A DNA stretch of 64,000 nt from JBBIPZ01 sp037442505 [NCBI: Deltaproteobacteria bacterium]. GTDB taxonomy: Bacteria; CALINM01. The DNA lies in contig JBBIPZ010000001.1 in NCBI GenBank assembly GCA_037442505.1, positions 116,468 through 180,467 of the forward strand. The letters are read 5' to 3'. The position numbers and the translations under genes were made by a program. Of this stretch, positions 18,246 through 26,523 are shown piece by piece; the first letter of the stretch is position 1, and each line of letters begins with the position of its first letter. The notes beneath the pieces were generated by a model. It ran no database searches. It was not told the DNA's origin and saw only the letters and a list, made by a program, of their open reading frames with translations.

Positions 18246-18427
18246 TAAACGAAAGTTTTGCTTTTTTAACGGTAATAAGCTTTTTGGGCTGGGTTGGCTT
18301 TACAATACTGTTTATTTTCAAGGCTTTTGGAGCTAAGGGAGAGTTTTATCCTAAGATTGCAATAAAAATAGGCTTGATAATAGCGATTTTTTATGCCCTC
18401 TGGATAGTTGGTATGCTCAAGGCTTAA
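18242..18427 (+). CDS. Small two-helix membrane protein
   Basis: A 61-residue protein with hydrophobic segments at about 6-27 and 39-58, separated by a short charged loop (GAKGEFYPK). ATG overlaps the glycosyltransferase stop by four bases. It ends nine bases before rmuC. I do not recognise a family. The coupling suggests a partner of the upstream glycosyltransferase, but this is only positional inference. Confidence 0.7.
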   Translation: MINESFAFLTVISFLGWVGFTILFIFKAFGAKGEFYPKIAIKIGLIIAIFYALWIVGMLKA

Positions 18428-18435
18428 AAACCATT

Positions 18436-19728
18436 ATGTTAGAATTAAATGCCTTACTTTCTATCTTAATACTGCTTTTAATCATCGTTATCTTAGTTAA
18501 ATCTAAAAACCTTAATCTTCAACCTATCGAACAGAAACTCCTGTTATTGGAGAAATTCTTAGAGAGATTTGATAAATTAGTGCGGGAAGAGCTGCTAAAA
18601 GCCAGAGAAGAAGCCAACAACAATGCAAGGGCTTTAAGAGAGGAAATAAGCAATAATATAAAGTTGATGGGCGACACTATTGTGAAAAATATGGGAGAGT
18701 TAGCAAACTTACAAAAATCACAACTTGATATCTTTGCCAGTCAGCTTTCCAATTTATCTGATATCACTGAGAAAAGACTTGATAAGATGAGAGATACAAT
18801 AGAGAACAGACTACAGATTTTACAGGAAGAGAATAGTAAAAAGCTCGACCAAATGAGAGGTGTTGTTGATGAGAAGCTACACGCAACGCTTGAAAAACGT
18901 CTGGGAGAATCATTTAAATTGGTTAGCGAAAGGCTTGAACTTGTACATAAAGGTTTAGGTGAGATGCAACACTTAGTTACAAGTGTCGGAGATTTGAAGA
19001 AGGTTTTAACTAATATAAAAACAAGGGGTACATGGGGAGAAATACAGCTTGGCAATTTGTTAGAGCAGATTTTATCTCCGGAGCAGTATCTAAAAAACGT
19101 TGTAATTAAGAAAGGAAGCACTGAACACGTGGAGTTTGCGATCAGGCTACCCGGCAAGGCTGATGATGAAAGAGAGGTGTTGTTGCCAATAGATGCTAAA
19201 TTCCCTCAGGAGGCGTATCAAAGACTCTTAGATGCATATGAACATGCAAATCAAGAAAAGATTGATGATATGATAAAGGAGTTAGAAAAGACAATAAAAC
19301 AAGAGGCAGCAAAGATAAAGGATAAGTACATAGATCCACCTAATACTACAGATTTTGCTATCATGTTTCTTCCTACAGAAGGTCTTTTTGCTGAAGTTTT
19401 AAGAATAGCCGGGCTTTGTGAAAAACTCCAGACAGAGTATCGAATTGTTGTCACGGGACCAACAACTTTAGCGGCATTGCTTAATAGTCTTCAGATGGGT
19501 TTTAGAACGCTTGCTATTGAAAAACGTTCAAGCGAAGTGTGGCAGCTTTTAGGTGCAGTTAAAACTGAGTTTAGCAAATTTGGTACAATATTGGAAAAAA
19601 CAAATGAAAAATTAATACAGGCAACTAAAACGATAGACGATGCTGCAAAAAGATCAAGGATTATCGAAAAAAAACTAAATCAGGTCCAGTCTCTTCCACA
19701 AGAAACAGCAGAAAAGCTTTTAGAATAA
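18436..19728 (+). CDS. rmuC: DNA recombination protein RmuC homologue
   Basis: A 430-residue protein with one N-terminal membrane helix (residues ~5-22), a long coiled coil to about 170, and the RmuC core with the family motifs RGTWGEIQLG and LPIDAKFPQEAY. RmuC limits inversions at short inverted repeats and is suggested to be a nuclease-fold protein. It follows the small membrane gene closely and may share its transcript. There is no obvious link to its neighbours. Confidence 0.93.
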   Translation: MLELNALLSILILLLIIVILVKSKNLNLQPIEQKLLLLEKFLERFDKLVREELLKAREEANNNARALREEISNNIKLMGDTIVKNMGELANLQKSQLDIFASQLSNLSDITEKRLDKMRDTIENRLQILQEENSKKLDQMRGVVDEKLHATLEKRLGESFKLVSERLELVHKGLGEMQHLVTSVGDLKKVLTNIKTRGTWGEIQLGNLLEQILSPEQYLKNVVIKKGSTEHVEFAIRLPGKADDEREVLLPIDAKFPQEAYQRLLDAYEHANQEKIDDMIKELEKTIKQEAAKIKDKYIDPPNTTDFAIMFLPTEGLFAEVLRIAGLCEKLQTEYRIVVTGPTTLAALLNSLQMGFRTLAIEKRSSEVWQLLGAVKTEFSKFGTILEKTNEKLIQATKTIDDAAKRSRIIEKKLNQVQSLPQETAEKLLE

Positions 19729-19797
19729 TAAAGAAACAAAACTGTATCCTATTTATTGACAAGAGCTATGTAATTGTGATAGAAAAGCAAAAGAAAT

Positions 19798-20211
19798 ATG
19801 CAGATAATAATAAACGTATCAGATTTTTTCTTTGCCCTGCCAGTAAATATTATCGAAAAGGTTGTTTTACCAGAGATGATTTTACACAATGAAGAAGGCT
19901 TTTTTCTCAATCAGATTAAGATAAATTTGTTAAATGCGGAAGAATTTTTCAAGATACGCATTAATAAAAACAACCCCAAAAAAACGTTAATTTTATTTAC
20001 TTTAAAAAACGAAGTTCCCGTAGCAATTTTAGCTGATGATGTAGTAGGGTTTGTCAGGGATTGTGATTTGACATGCTTTCAAAGGGGAGAATTTCTTAAA
20101 GTATTTGGGTTCGAATATGTTTCAAAGTTTTGTTCGTACAATAATGTGTTTATCTTTTTTGTAGATGAAGATATGGTTACAAAACGTGTTTCGGAGTTGT
20201 TGTGGGAGTGA
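19798..20211 (+). CDS. Divergent CheW-like protein
   Basis: A 137-residue protein with the two-lobed beta pattern of CheW: an N-terminal strand pair leading to the V-x-x-V-V-L-P-E segment, and a middle NEVPVAILADDVVGFVRD strand resembling the CheW dimer region. Sequence similarity to a standard CheW is weak. It overlaps another CheW-like gene by 10 bases and then a receiver gene, which supports a chemosensory scaffold role. A TTGACA at 19756-19761 may belong to its promoter; the -10 is poor. No strong ribosome site is seen. Confidence 0.65.
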   Translation: MQIIINVSDFFFALPVNIIEKVVLPEMILHNEEGFFLNQIKINLLNAEEFFKIRINKNNPKKTLILFTLKNEVPVAILADDVVGFVRDCDLTCFQRGEFLKVFGFEYVSKFCSYNNVFIFFVDEDMVTKRVSELLWE

Positions 20212-20615
20212 ATAAATTTTTGAAAGTTAAGATAGACTCGACAACATATTTGTGTCCTGAAGAAAATGTTCACAGGGTTGTCAATTTTGATATGGATAAA
20301 ATATATGAGTCACCTTATGGTCCGAGCTGGCTGGCAAACCTTGTCATATATGAAAAAGAGGTAATACCTTTGCTGAACATAGGTGAAAGTGAAAAAAATT
20401 TTAACTCAAAAACTAAATTAGCTGTTATAATTAAGAAAATTTTGTTTTTTGTTGCAGTTGAAGTAGATGAAGTTTTAAACTTTGTAGAGATAGGAGATGA
20501 GATTATTGAGACGTCGATTAATGTGGCAAAAAAGTTTGCAAAAAGGGCGTTTGATTATGAGGGCGATGAATGTTATATTTTAGATATAGATGCCCTTTTT
20601 TCAGGTAAGGAGTAA
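20202..20615 (+). CDS. Divergent CheW-like protein, second copy
   Basis: A 137-residue protein of CheW form: FLKVKIDSTTYLCPEENVHRVV at the N-terminus, a central V-I-P-L-L-N-I strand equivalent to the CheW V-x-P-V-x-D/N-L motif, and FFVAVEVDEVLNFVEI. GTG 20202 is chosen with GGAG at 20193-20196; GTG 20208 is also possible. It is embedded between another CheW-like gene and a receiver gene. It probably bridges receptors or a kinase to the receiver protein; no receptor or CheA is nearby. Confidence 0.7.
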   Translation: MGVNKFLKVKIDSTTYLCPEENVHRVVNFDMDKIYESPYGPSWLANLVIYEKEVIPLLNIGESEKNFNSKTKLAVIIKKILFFVAVEVDEVLNFVEIGDEIIETSINVAKKFAKRAFDYEGDECYILDIDALFSGKE

Positions 20616-21719
20616 ATGATGAAAAATCTGCTCGTTGTTGATGATAGTTTTACTGTTAGAAAAGTTTTAGAAATGTTATTAGTTCCGCTTGGATACAAGC
20701 TGACGTTTGCCGAAAATGGAAAACAAGCTATAGATTTTGTTAAATCAAATGCATTTGAACTTGTGATTTTAGATAAAGGCTTACCAGATATTGATGGTGT
20801 TTCTCTTTCAAAAGAGTTGAAGAAAATTAAGCCCTCCATGAGCTTGATTCTTATGAAAAATGCAAAACAAGAGATAGAAGAAACCACCATGAAAGAATGC
20901 AGGATAGATGATGTTCTCACAAAACCATTCGACTCACAAACATTGATATCTAAAATAGACGCAGTTTCGTCAAAAGTTGAGGAAGTTATCGAGAAACCGA
21001 TTTTAACAGAGGAAAAGCAGTCGATTGAAGATAGTTTCAAGTTTGATTTAAGTTTTGGAGAAGAGTTCGCGTTTGAGTCTCCCAAGCGTACCGAAGAAAA
21101 GAAAGAGATTGTTGCTGAGGAGATAGAGGAACTGTCTGATTTAGAGTTGATAGAAGAGATTGAAGAAGCGCCGAAAAAGGAAGAAAAGTTTGAAGAAGAA
21201 ATTTCCCTAGAAGACCTATTAGAGGAAGGTGAAATTAAGATTGAGGAGGAAAAACCTTTAATTGTACCTGTAGAAGAAGAGGAAACAAAGGTAAACATAG
21301 ACGAGTTGTTCTCTGATTTGAACGACATATTAACTGAAAAAGAAGAACAACCAAAGGTGTCAGAACGAGAGCCTGTTTTTATGGCTAAGGATGTAAAACC
21401 TGTTGTAGAGGAAGTAGCTAAAGACCTTAAAGAACTCGAAACAATTGCGGAGAAAAGTGAAGCTGAGGAACTAAAAATAGAAGACATCGAAGAACTGGAT
21501 ATATGGGATTTTACTCCAGAAGAAGAAAGACAACTTGTTACAGAAACAAAACCTGCAGAAACCATTGCTCCCACTATAAACGAACCGTTTTATGTTGATA
21601 GGAAGTCGATAGAAAGGTTAGTTAGAGAAATAACGTACGAGGTAGTAGAAAAGGTTGCATGGGAGGTCGTTCCTGAAATAGTTGATACAATTCTCAAAGA
21701 CAAATTTGGCAAGAAATAA
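20616..21719 (+). CDS. Response regulator with acidic linker and helical tail
   Basis: A 367-residue protein. Residues 1-120 are a receiver domain with the acidic pair in VVDDSFTVRK, phosphoacceptor Asp in VILDKGLPD, and the conserved Lys in LTKPFD. Residues ~130-310 are a strongly Glu-rich, low-complexity linker. The last ~35 residues form an amphipathic helix pattern with VEKVAWEVVPEIVDTI, a tail I associate with receiver proteins of gliding or pilus chemosensory systems. No DNA-binding domain is present. ATG 20619 is an equally good start given AAGGAG at 20607-20612. Confidence 0.85.
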   Translation: MMKNLLVVDDSFTVRKVLEMLLVPLGYKLTFAENGKQAIDFVKSNAFELVILDKGLPDIDGVSLSKELKKIKPSMSLILMKNAKQEIEETTMKECRIDDVLTKPFDSQTLISKIDAVSSKVEEVIEKPILTEEKQSIEDSFKFDLSFGEEFAFESPKRTEEKKEIVAEEIEELSDLELIEEIEEAPKKEEKFEEEISLEDLLEEGEIKIEEEKPLIVPVEEEETKVNIDELFSDLNDILTEKEEQPKVSEREPVFMAKDVKPVVEEVAKDLKELETIAEKSEAEELKIEDIEELDIWDFTPEEERQLVTETKPAETIAPTINEPFYVDRKSIERLVREITYEVVEKVAWEVVPEIVDTILKDKFGKK

Positions 21720-21825
21720 AAAATGTTTATAATTTGCATCAAAGCGAAAACTTCGAAAAAATTGTTACCCTCTCCCTTAAAATTCAGTAAATTATAAGAA
21801 ATTTATTAGATATTTTGGAGGTTAA

Positions 21826-24603
21826 ATGGAAGAAGAAATTTTGCCTAAAAGTTACCAGCCTGAGACGGTAGAAGAAAAGTGGTATCAGTTTTGGATAGAA
21901 AAGGGGTATTTTAAAGCTCAAGCAAAATCACACAAACCACCATTCTCTATGGTTATTCCCCCACCAAATGTTACTGGTTCACTTCATATGGGGCATGCTT
22001 TAAACAACACTATACAGGATATTATCGCTCGTTATAAAAGGATGGATGGCTATAATGTGTTGTGGCTACCCGGGACAGACCATGCAGGAATCGCAACACA
22101 GAATGTCGTTGAAAAGATGATTGCGAAGGAAGGCATTTCGAGACATCATTTAGGGAGAAAAAAGTTTATTGAACGTGTATGGAAATGGAAGGAAGAATCA
22201 GGCAGCACAATCATTAACCAGCTTAAAAGGTTAGGGGCATCCTGTGATTGGAGCAGGGAACGTTTTACTATGGACGAAGGATTGTCTAAAGCAGTCAAGC
22301 AGGTTTTTTTAAGACTGTTTAAGGAAGGATTAATTCAACGTGACAACCGTCTTATAAACTGGTGTCCAAGGTGTGGTACTGCACTTTCTGATTTAGAGGT
22401 TGAATACGAAGAAAAAAATGGCAACCTTTACTATATAAAATATCCTTTTGTTGAATACCCGTCCAGATTTATCGTAGTTGCAACGACCCGTCCAGAAACA
22501 ATGTTAGGTGATACTGCTGTAGCAGTGAATCCTGATGACAAAAGGTACAAGCACCTTGTGGGCAAGCATGTTCAACTTCCACTTGCAAACAGGCAGATTC
22601 CTATCATTGCTGATTCAATGGTAGATGTCGCATTTGGAACGGGTGCTGTTAAGATTACGCCAGCTCATGACTTTGCCGATGAGGCCACAGGCAGAAGACA
22701 TAACCTTGAATTCTGTTCCGTTATCGATAGAGAAGGGAAAATGAGCGGTGATATACCTGCTGAATACATAGGACTAAATAGATTTGAGGCGAGAACAAAA
22801 ATAGTAGATGACCTAAGACAGCAGGAACTGCTTCTTAAAGTTGAGGCAATGAAACATAATGTTGGGCATTGTTATCGGTGTAAGGATGTAACAGAGCCGC
22901 TTTTAACATTGCAATGGTTTGTAAGGATCAAATCGCTTGCAGAAAAGGCTATAGCTGCGGTAAGGGAGAAGAAAATAAAAATTATCCCTGAACAGTGGGA
23001 AAACACCTACTTTAACTGGATGGAAAATATTCAGGATTGGTGTATTTCAAGGCAGATATGGTGGGGGCATCAGATACCTGTTTATTATTGTCCCAGATGC
23101 GATGGAGATAAAATTTTAATTACGCTCAGAGAAAATCAGGCAGATACTAAAAGATTGCAGGGTAATTATAACGACTTTATCAAAGAGGGGTTATCTTTTG
23201 AGAAAATCATTGAGGATATTGATTACTACTTGATTTTAGATGATGCTGTTCCTATCGTTGAGGGAGAATCTTGCAAAAAGTGTGGTTGTAAAGAACTCAT
23301 TCAGGATCCAGATGTGCTCGATACGTGGTTTAGTTCTGCATTGTGGCCATTTTCTACATTAGGCTGGCCTGAACATACAGATGAGCTAAAGACGTTTTAC
23401 CCTACTTCTGTGCTTGTAACGGGTTTTGATATACTGTTTTTCTGGGTAGCAAGAATGATCATGATGGGATTGAAATTTATGGAGGATGTCCCATTTAAAG
23501 ATGTCTATATTCATGCTCTTGTCAGAGATTCAAAAGGACAGAAGATGAGTAAATCGAAAGGCAATGTGATAGATCCCCTGTCAGTTATTGATAAATTTGG
23601 CACAGATTCATTCAGGTTTACTCTTGCTGCACTTGCTGCTCAAGGCAGAGATGTCAAACTTTCTGAGGCAAGAATTGAAGGTTATAAACACTTTGTTAAT
23701 AAGATATGGAATGCCTCACGCTTTGTAAAGATGAACATAGAAAATTATAAAGTTTCGCAAGACTATGAAATTGACATAAAAAATCTTCATCCATTTGATA
23801 ACTGGATCCTTACACGGTTAAACGAAACGATTGCAGATGTAAGAAGTTACTATGATAATTACAATTTTAATGATGCGGCAAACGCTATATACAGATTTTT
23901 GTGGAACGATTTTTGTGACTGGTACATAGAACATTCAAAACTAAGGGCAAATGAGAGTGTAGTTAAGCATCTACTATGGTACTGCTTGACAACTTCACTT
24001 AAACTTCTGCATCCCATAATGCCTTTCGTTACAGAAGAGATTTATCAAAGATTGCCTCACTTTGATGAAAGCATAATGATTTCAAACTTTCCTGTGGCAA
24101 ACACAGCGTTCATAGGTAAGGATGTTTCTAATATAGAACTGCTGATAAAGGTTATTCGTGCAATAAGAAATGTGAGAAGTGAGATGAATGTTGCACCTTC
24201 CCAGAGACCTTTTGTAACTATTGTTGCAAAAAACGAGGGTATGGGTAAGTTTTTAAGAGAAGTAAAAGATTTTATTGAGCAGTTAAGCAGGACACAGGCC
24301 GAGTTTGTTGACGAATTGAAAGAAAGACCAGCAAGCTCTGCTTTGACAGTAGTTGAAGGCATAGACATCTGGGTAAATCTGGAAGGATTAATCAATGTCG
24401 AAGATGAGAAAAATCGTATAATGAAGGAAATTAATAAAACAGAAAAAGATGTTGAGTTTCTTAACAAGAAGCTTTCCAACGAAGATTATCTTAAACATGC
24501 GCCGGAAGATGTTGTCGAAGAGGATAGACAAAAGCTATCTGTTTATAAAGAAAAACTTGCAAAACTTGTAGAAAATTTAGAGTTTTTGAAGGGGTTAAAG
24601 TGA
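21826..24603 (+). CDS. valS: Valyl-tRNA synthetase
   Basis: Class I synthetase charging tRNA-Val, 925 residues. The HIGH-type motif is in PPPNVTGSLHMGHAL, the CP1 editing domain contains the TTRPETMLGDTAV signature, and the KMSKS motif is in GQKMSKSKGNVIDP. Two zinc-ribbon-like Cys pairs are seen (CPRCG near residue 182, CPRCD near 424), and a C-terminal coiled-coil arm closes the protein. GGAGG precedes the ATG. The stop overlaps the nadC start. I saw no T-box leader upstream. Confidence 0.98.
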   Translation: MEEEILPKSYQPETVEEKWYQFWIEKGYFKAQAKSHKPPFSMVIPPPNVTGSLHMGHALNNTIQDIIARYKRMDGYNVLWLPGTDHAGIATQNVVEKMIAKEGISRHHLGRKKFIERVWKWKEESGSTIINQLKRLGASCDWSRERFTMDEGLSKAVKQVFLRLFKEGLIQRDNRLINWCPRCGTALSDLEVEYEEKNGNLYYIKYPFVEYPSRFIVVATTRPETMLGDTAVAVNPDDKRYKHLVGKHVQLPLANRQIPIIADSMVDVAFGTGAVKITPAHDFADEATGRRHNLEFCSVIDREGKMSGDIPAEYIGLNRFEARTKIVDDLRQQELLLKVEAMKHNVGHCYRCKDVTEPLLTLQWFVRIKSLAEKAIAAVREKKIKIIPEQWENTYFNWMENIQDWCISRQIWWGHQIPVYYCPRCDGDKILITLRENQADTKRLQGNYNDFIKEGLSFEKIIEDIDYYLILDDAVPIVEGESCKKCGCKELIQDPDVLDTWFSSALWPFSTLGWPEHTDELKTFYPTSVLVTGFDILFFWVARMIMMGLKFMEDVPFKDVYIHALVRDSKGQKMSKSKGNVIDPLSVIDKFGTDSFRFTLAALAAQGRDVKLSEARIEGYKHFVNKIWNASRFVKMNIENYKVSQDYEIDIKNLHPFDNWILTRLNETIADVRSYYDNYNFNDAANAIYRFLWNDFCDWYIEHSKLRANESVVKHLLWYCLTTSLKLLHPIMPFVTEEIYQRLPHFDESIMISNFPVANTAFIGKDVSNIELLIKVIRAIRNVRSEMNVAPSQRPFVTIVAKNEGMGKFLREVKDFIEQLSRTQAEFVDELKERPASSALTVVEGIDIWVNLEGLINVEDEKNRIMKEINKTEKDVEFLNKKLSNEDYLKHAPEDVVEEDRQKLSVYKEKLAKLVENLEFLKGLK

Positions 24604-25430
24604 TAAACATCTTAAGGTTAAGAGAAACTGTAAAGAATGCACTCCTTGAAGACATTGGTTTTGGCGATATAACTTCCCAGTTAATTGATGATAGTAAAAG
24701 GGGAAGGGGCTATTTTCTTGCCAAAGAGAAGTTTGTGCTTTGTGGCACTGATGTAGTTAAACTTTGCTTTGAAGAGATTGACGGTGATCTAAAGGTTGAC
24801 TTTACAGCCAAAGATGGCGATGTAATACCAAAAGGTGGAAAGTTTGGTACAGTTAAAGGCAAGCTAAGGAGCATATTAACAGGAGAAAGGGTTGCGCTTA
24901 ACTTTCTTCAAAGGCTTTCTGGTATATCAACAATCACAAGACAGTTTGTGGATATTGTAAGTAAATTTGGAGTAAAGATTCTTGATACAAGAAAAACTAC
25001 ACCTTTATTACGTGATTTAGAAAAGTATGCGGTAAAGGTTGGTGGTGGCTACAATCACAGGTTTAATTTATCGGACGGCGTTTTGATAAAAGACAACCAT
25101 ATTGTTGCTGCAAAAGGCATTACAAATGCTGTTAAGCTTGCTAAAACAAAAACTACTGCGCTTATTAAGATAGCCGTAGAGGTGAAAAGTATGGATGAAC
25201 TTAAAGAGGCGTTAAAAGCGGGCGTTGACCATATTATGCTTGATAATATGTCAGAGAAAGAGATTGCCAAAGCAATAGAGATTGTTAAAAAGGCTGTCCC
25301 GGTTGAGGTTTCTGGCGGGATAAACTTAAATAACATAGAGAAATTTGCAAAACTTAAGCCCGACTTTATTTCTTCAGGGTACATAACTCACTCCGCAAAG
25401 GCTGTTGACATCAGTTTAGAGTTAGAATAG
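24600..25430 (+). CDS. nadC: Nicotinate-nucleotide pyrophosphorylase (quinolinate PRTase)
   Basis: Makes nicotinate mononucleotide from quinolinate and PRPP in NAD synthesis. It is 276 residues. EDIGFGDITS, the LNFLQRLSGIST segment, DTRKTTPLLR and the VEVSGGINLNNI phosphate-binding region are typical. It starts with GTG at 24600, overlapping the valS stop by four bases, and its stop is directly followed by birA. No nadA or nadB in the window. Confidence 0.96.
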   Translation: MINILRLRETVKNALLEDIGFGDITSQLIDDSKRGRGYFLAKEKFVLCGTDVVKLCFEEIDGDLKVDFTAKDGDVIPKGGKFGTVKGKLRSILTGERVALNFLQRLSGISTITRQFVDIVSKFGVKILDTRKTTPLLRDLEKYAVKVGGGYNHRFNLSDGVLIKDNHIVAAKGITNAVKLAKTKTTALIKIAVEVKSMDELKEALKAGVDHIMLDNMSEKEIAKAIEIVKKAVPVEVSGGINLNNIEKFAKLKPDFISSGYITHSAKAVDISLELE

Positions 25431-26390
25431 ATGACCTGGAAAAAGATATTAAACCTTCTCGTTTCTCATAACACATATGTTTCAGGGGAACAGATAGGCA
25501 GAAGCCTTAATATGAGTCGTACTGCTATCTGGAAACATATAAATTTCTTAAAGCAGTATGGGTATATCATACAAAGTTCATCAAACGCTGGTTATAAACT
25601 ACAGTTTCCCATAGACACACCTATTGTTTTAGAGCCAGAAGAACTGACAACAGGTATAGTAGGCAGGCAAATTATTTCTACCATCACCACAACATCAACA
25701 AACAATAATGCGATTTCAATATCTGAGAATGTTACGGAAGGAACAGTTGTAATTACTGAAAGCCAAACACAAGGCAGAGGTAGGAGAGGAAGAAGCTGGG
25801 TTTCTCCATTTGGAATGGGGCTTTATTTCTCAATCATTTTAAAGCCAGTTTTGCCAGTTGCTAAGTTGCCCAGAATGACAATCCTTATTGGGGTCGCTAT
25901 TGCTAACGCATTGAAAAAGTTTAACATTTTCCCTCAGCTCAAGTGGCCTAATGACATTATTTTAAATGAGAAAAAGATTGGGGGAGTTTTGTCAGAACTT
26001 TTTGTAGAAGGTGATATAGCAAAATATGTAGTTGTTGGTGTAGGACTCAATGTTCACACCAGGTCTGACGACTTTCCAGAAGAGATCAGAAAAATAGCGG
26101 GAAGTATATACACTGAGACAGGTAAAAGTTTTTCAAGGCTCAAAATTTTAACTGCTTGCCTTTCTGAGATTGATAATGCGTATAAATTTTTTGTAAAAAA
26201 TAGCGGAGATTTAGGAGAGTTTGCGCATTCCTGGAATGAAATAGCCTGGAAAAAGGGTGAAGAGGTTTTTATAACTACAGGAAAAGAAAAAGAGCTTTGT
26301 AAAATAATTGAATTACGGGAAGATGGTGTGTTACTGGTAAAACAGGGCAAAAAACTGAAAGAAGTGTTTGTTGGTGAAATCCTCTTTTAG
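25431..26390 (+). CDS. birA: Biotin--[acetyl-CoA-carboxylase] ligase / biotin repressor
   Basis: A 319-residue bifunctional BirA. The N-terminal ~65 residues are a helix-turn-helix domain (SGEQIGRSLNMSRTAIWKHI). The central catalytic domain has the biotin/AMP-binding loop GRGRRGRSW and the KWPNDI motif, and the C-terminal ~50 residues are an SH3-like domain. It therefore may both biotinylate carriers and repress biotin genes. It directly follows nadC without a gap. Confidence 0.95.
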   Translation: MTWKKILNLLVSHNTYVSGEQIGRSLNMSRTAIWKHINFLKQYGYIIQSSSNAGYKLQFPIDTPIVLEPEELTTGIVGRQIISTITTTSTNNNAISISENVTEGTVVITESQTQGRGRRGRSWVSPFGMGLYFSIILKPVLPVAKLPRMTILIGVAIANALKKFNIFPQLKWPNDIILNEKKIGGVLSELFVEGDIAKYVVVGVGLNVHTRSDDFPEEIRKIAGSIYTETGKSFSRLKILTACLSEIDNAYKFFVKNSGDLGEFAHSWNEIAWKKGEEVFITTGKEKELCKIIELREDGVLLVKQGKKLKEVFVGEILF

Positions 26391-26409
26391 GCAATAGAGC
26401 CTTTTTTAA
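26389..26409 (+). terminator. Weak hairpin with T tract after birA
   Basis: AGGC and GCCT can pair around a six-base loop directly after the birA stop, followed by six T residues. The stem is only four base pairs, so termination strength is doubtful. An alternative CTCT/AGAG pairing exists. Confidence 0.3.
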
Positions 26410-26458
26410 ACATCTCCAAGACATCAATTTTATAAATTTGGACAAAAAAGGTTTTTTC

Positions 26459-26487
26459 TTGACAGACCTATATCTTGTGGATAAAAT
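26459..26487 (+). promoter_or_regulatory. Near-consensus sigma-70-type promoter of nrdJ
   Basis: A perfect TTGACA at 26459-26464 is separated by 17 bases from TAAAAT at 26482-26487. The ATG of nrdJ lies 36 bases further. I saw no NrdR boxes and no cobalamin riboswitch in the 130-base leader region. Confidence 0.72.
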
Positions 26488-26523
26488 AATTGCACAATAC
26501 AATATATTGTGATGGAGGATAAG

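Noticed and set aside
20573-21574. Long minus-strand ORF (333 residues), Ser/Phe-rich
   Set aside because: It is the antisense of the Glu-rich linker of the receiver gene: GAA/GAG repeats read backwards as TTC/CTC codons. No ribosome site or family features.
21720-21825. T-box leader before valS
   Set aside because: Only 106 bases, no T-box core sequence and no terminator hairpin; T-boxes are also rare outside Gram-positive lineages.
26391-26523. Cobalamin riboswitch before the B12-dependent nrdJ
   Set aside because: Only ~130 bases with a near-consensus promoter inside; no B12-box (GCCACTG-like) and no extended structure.
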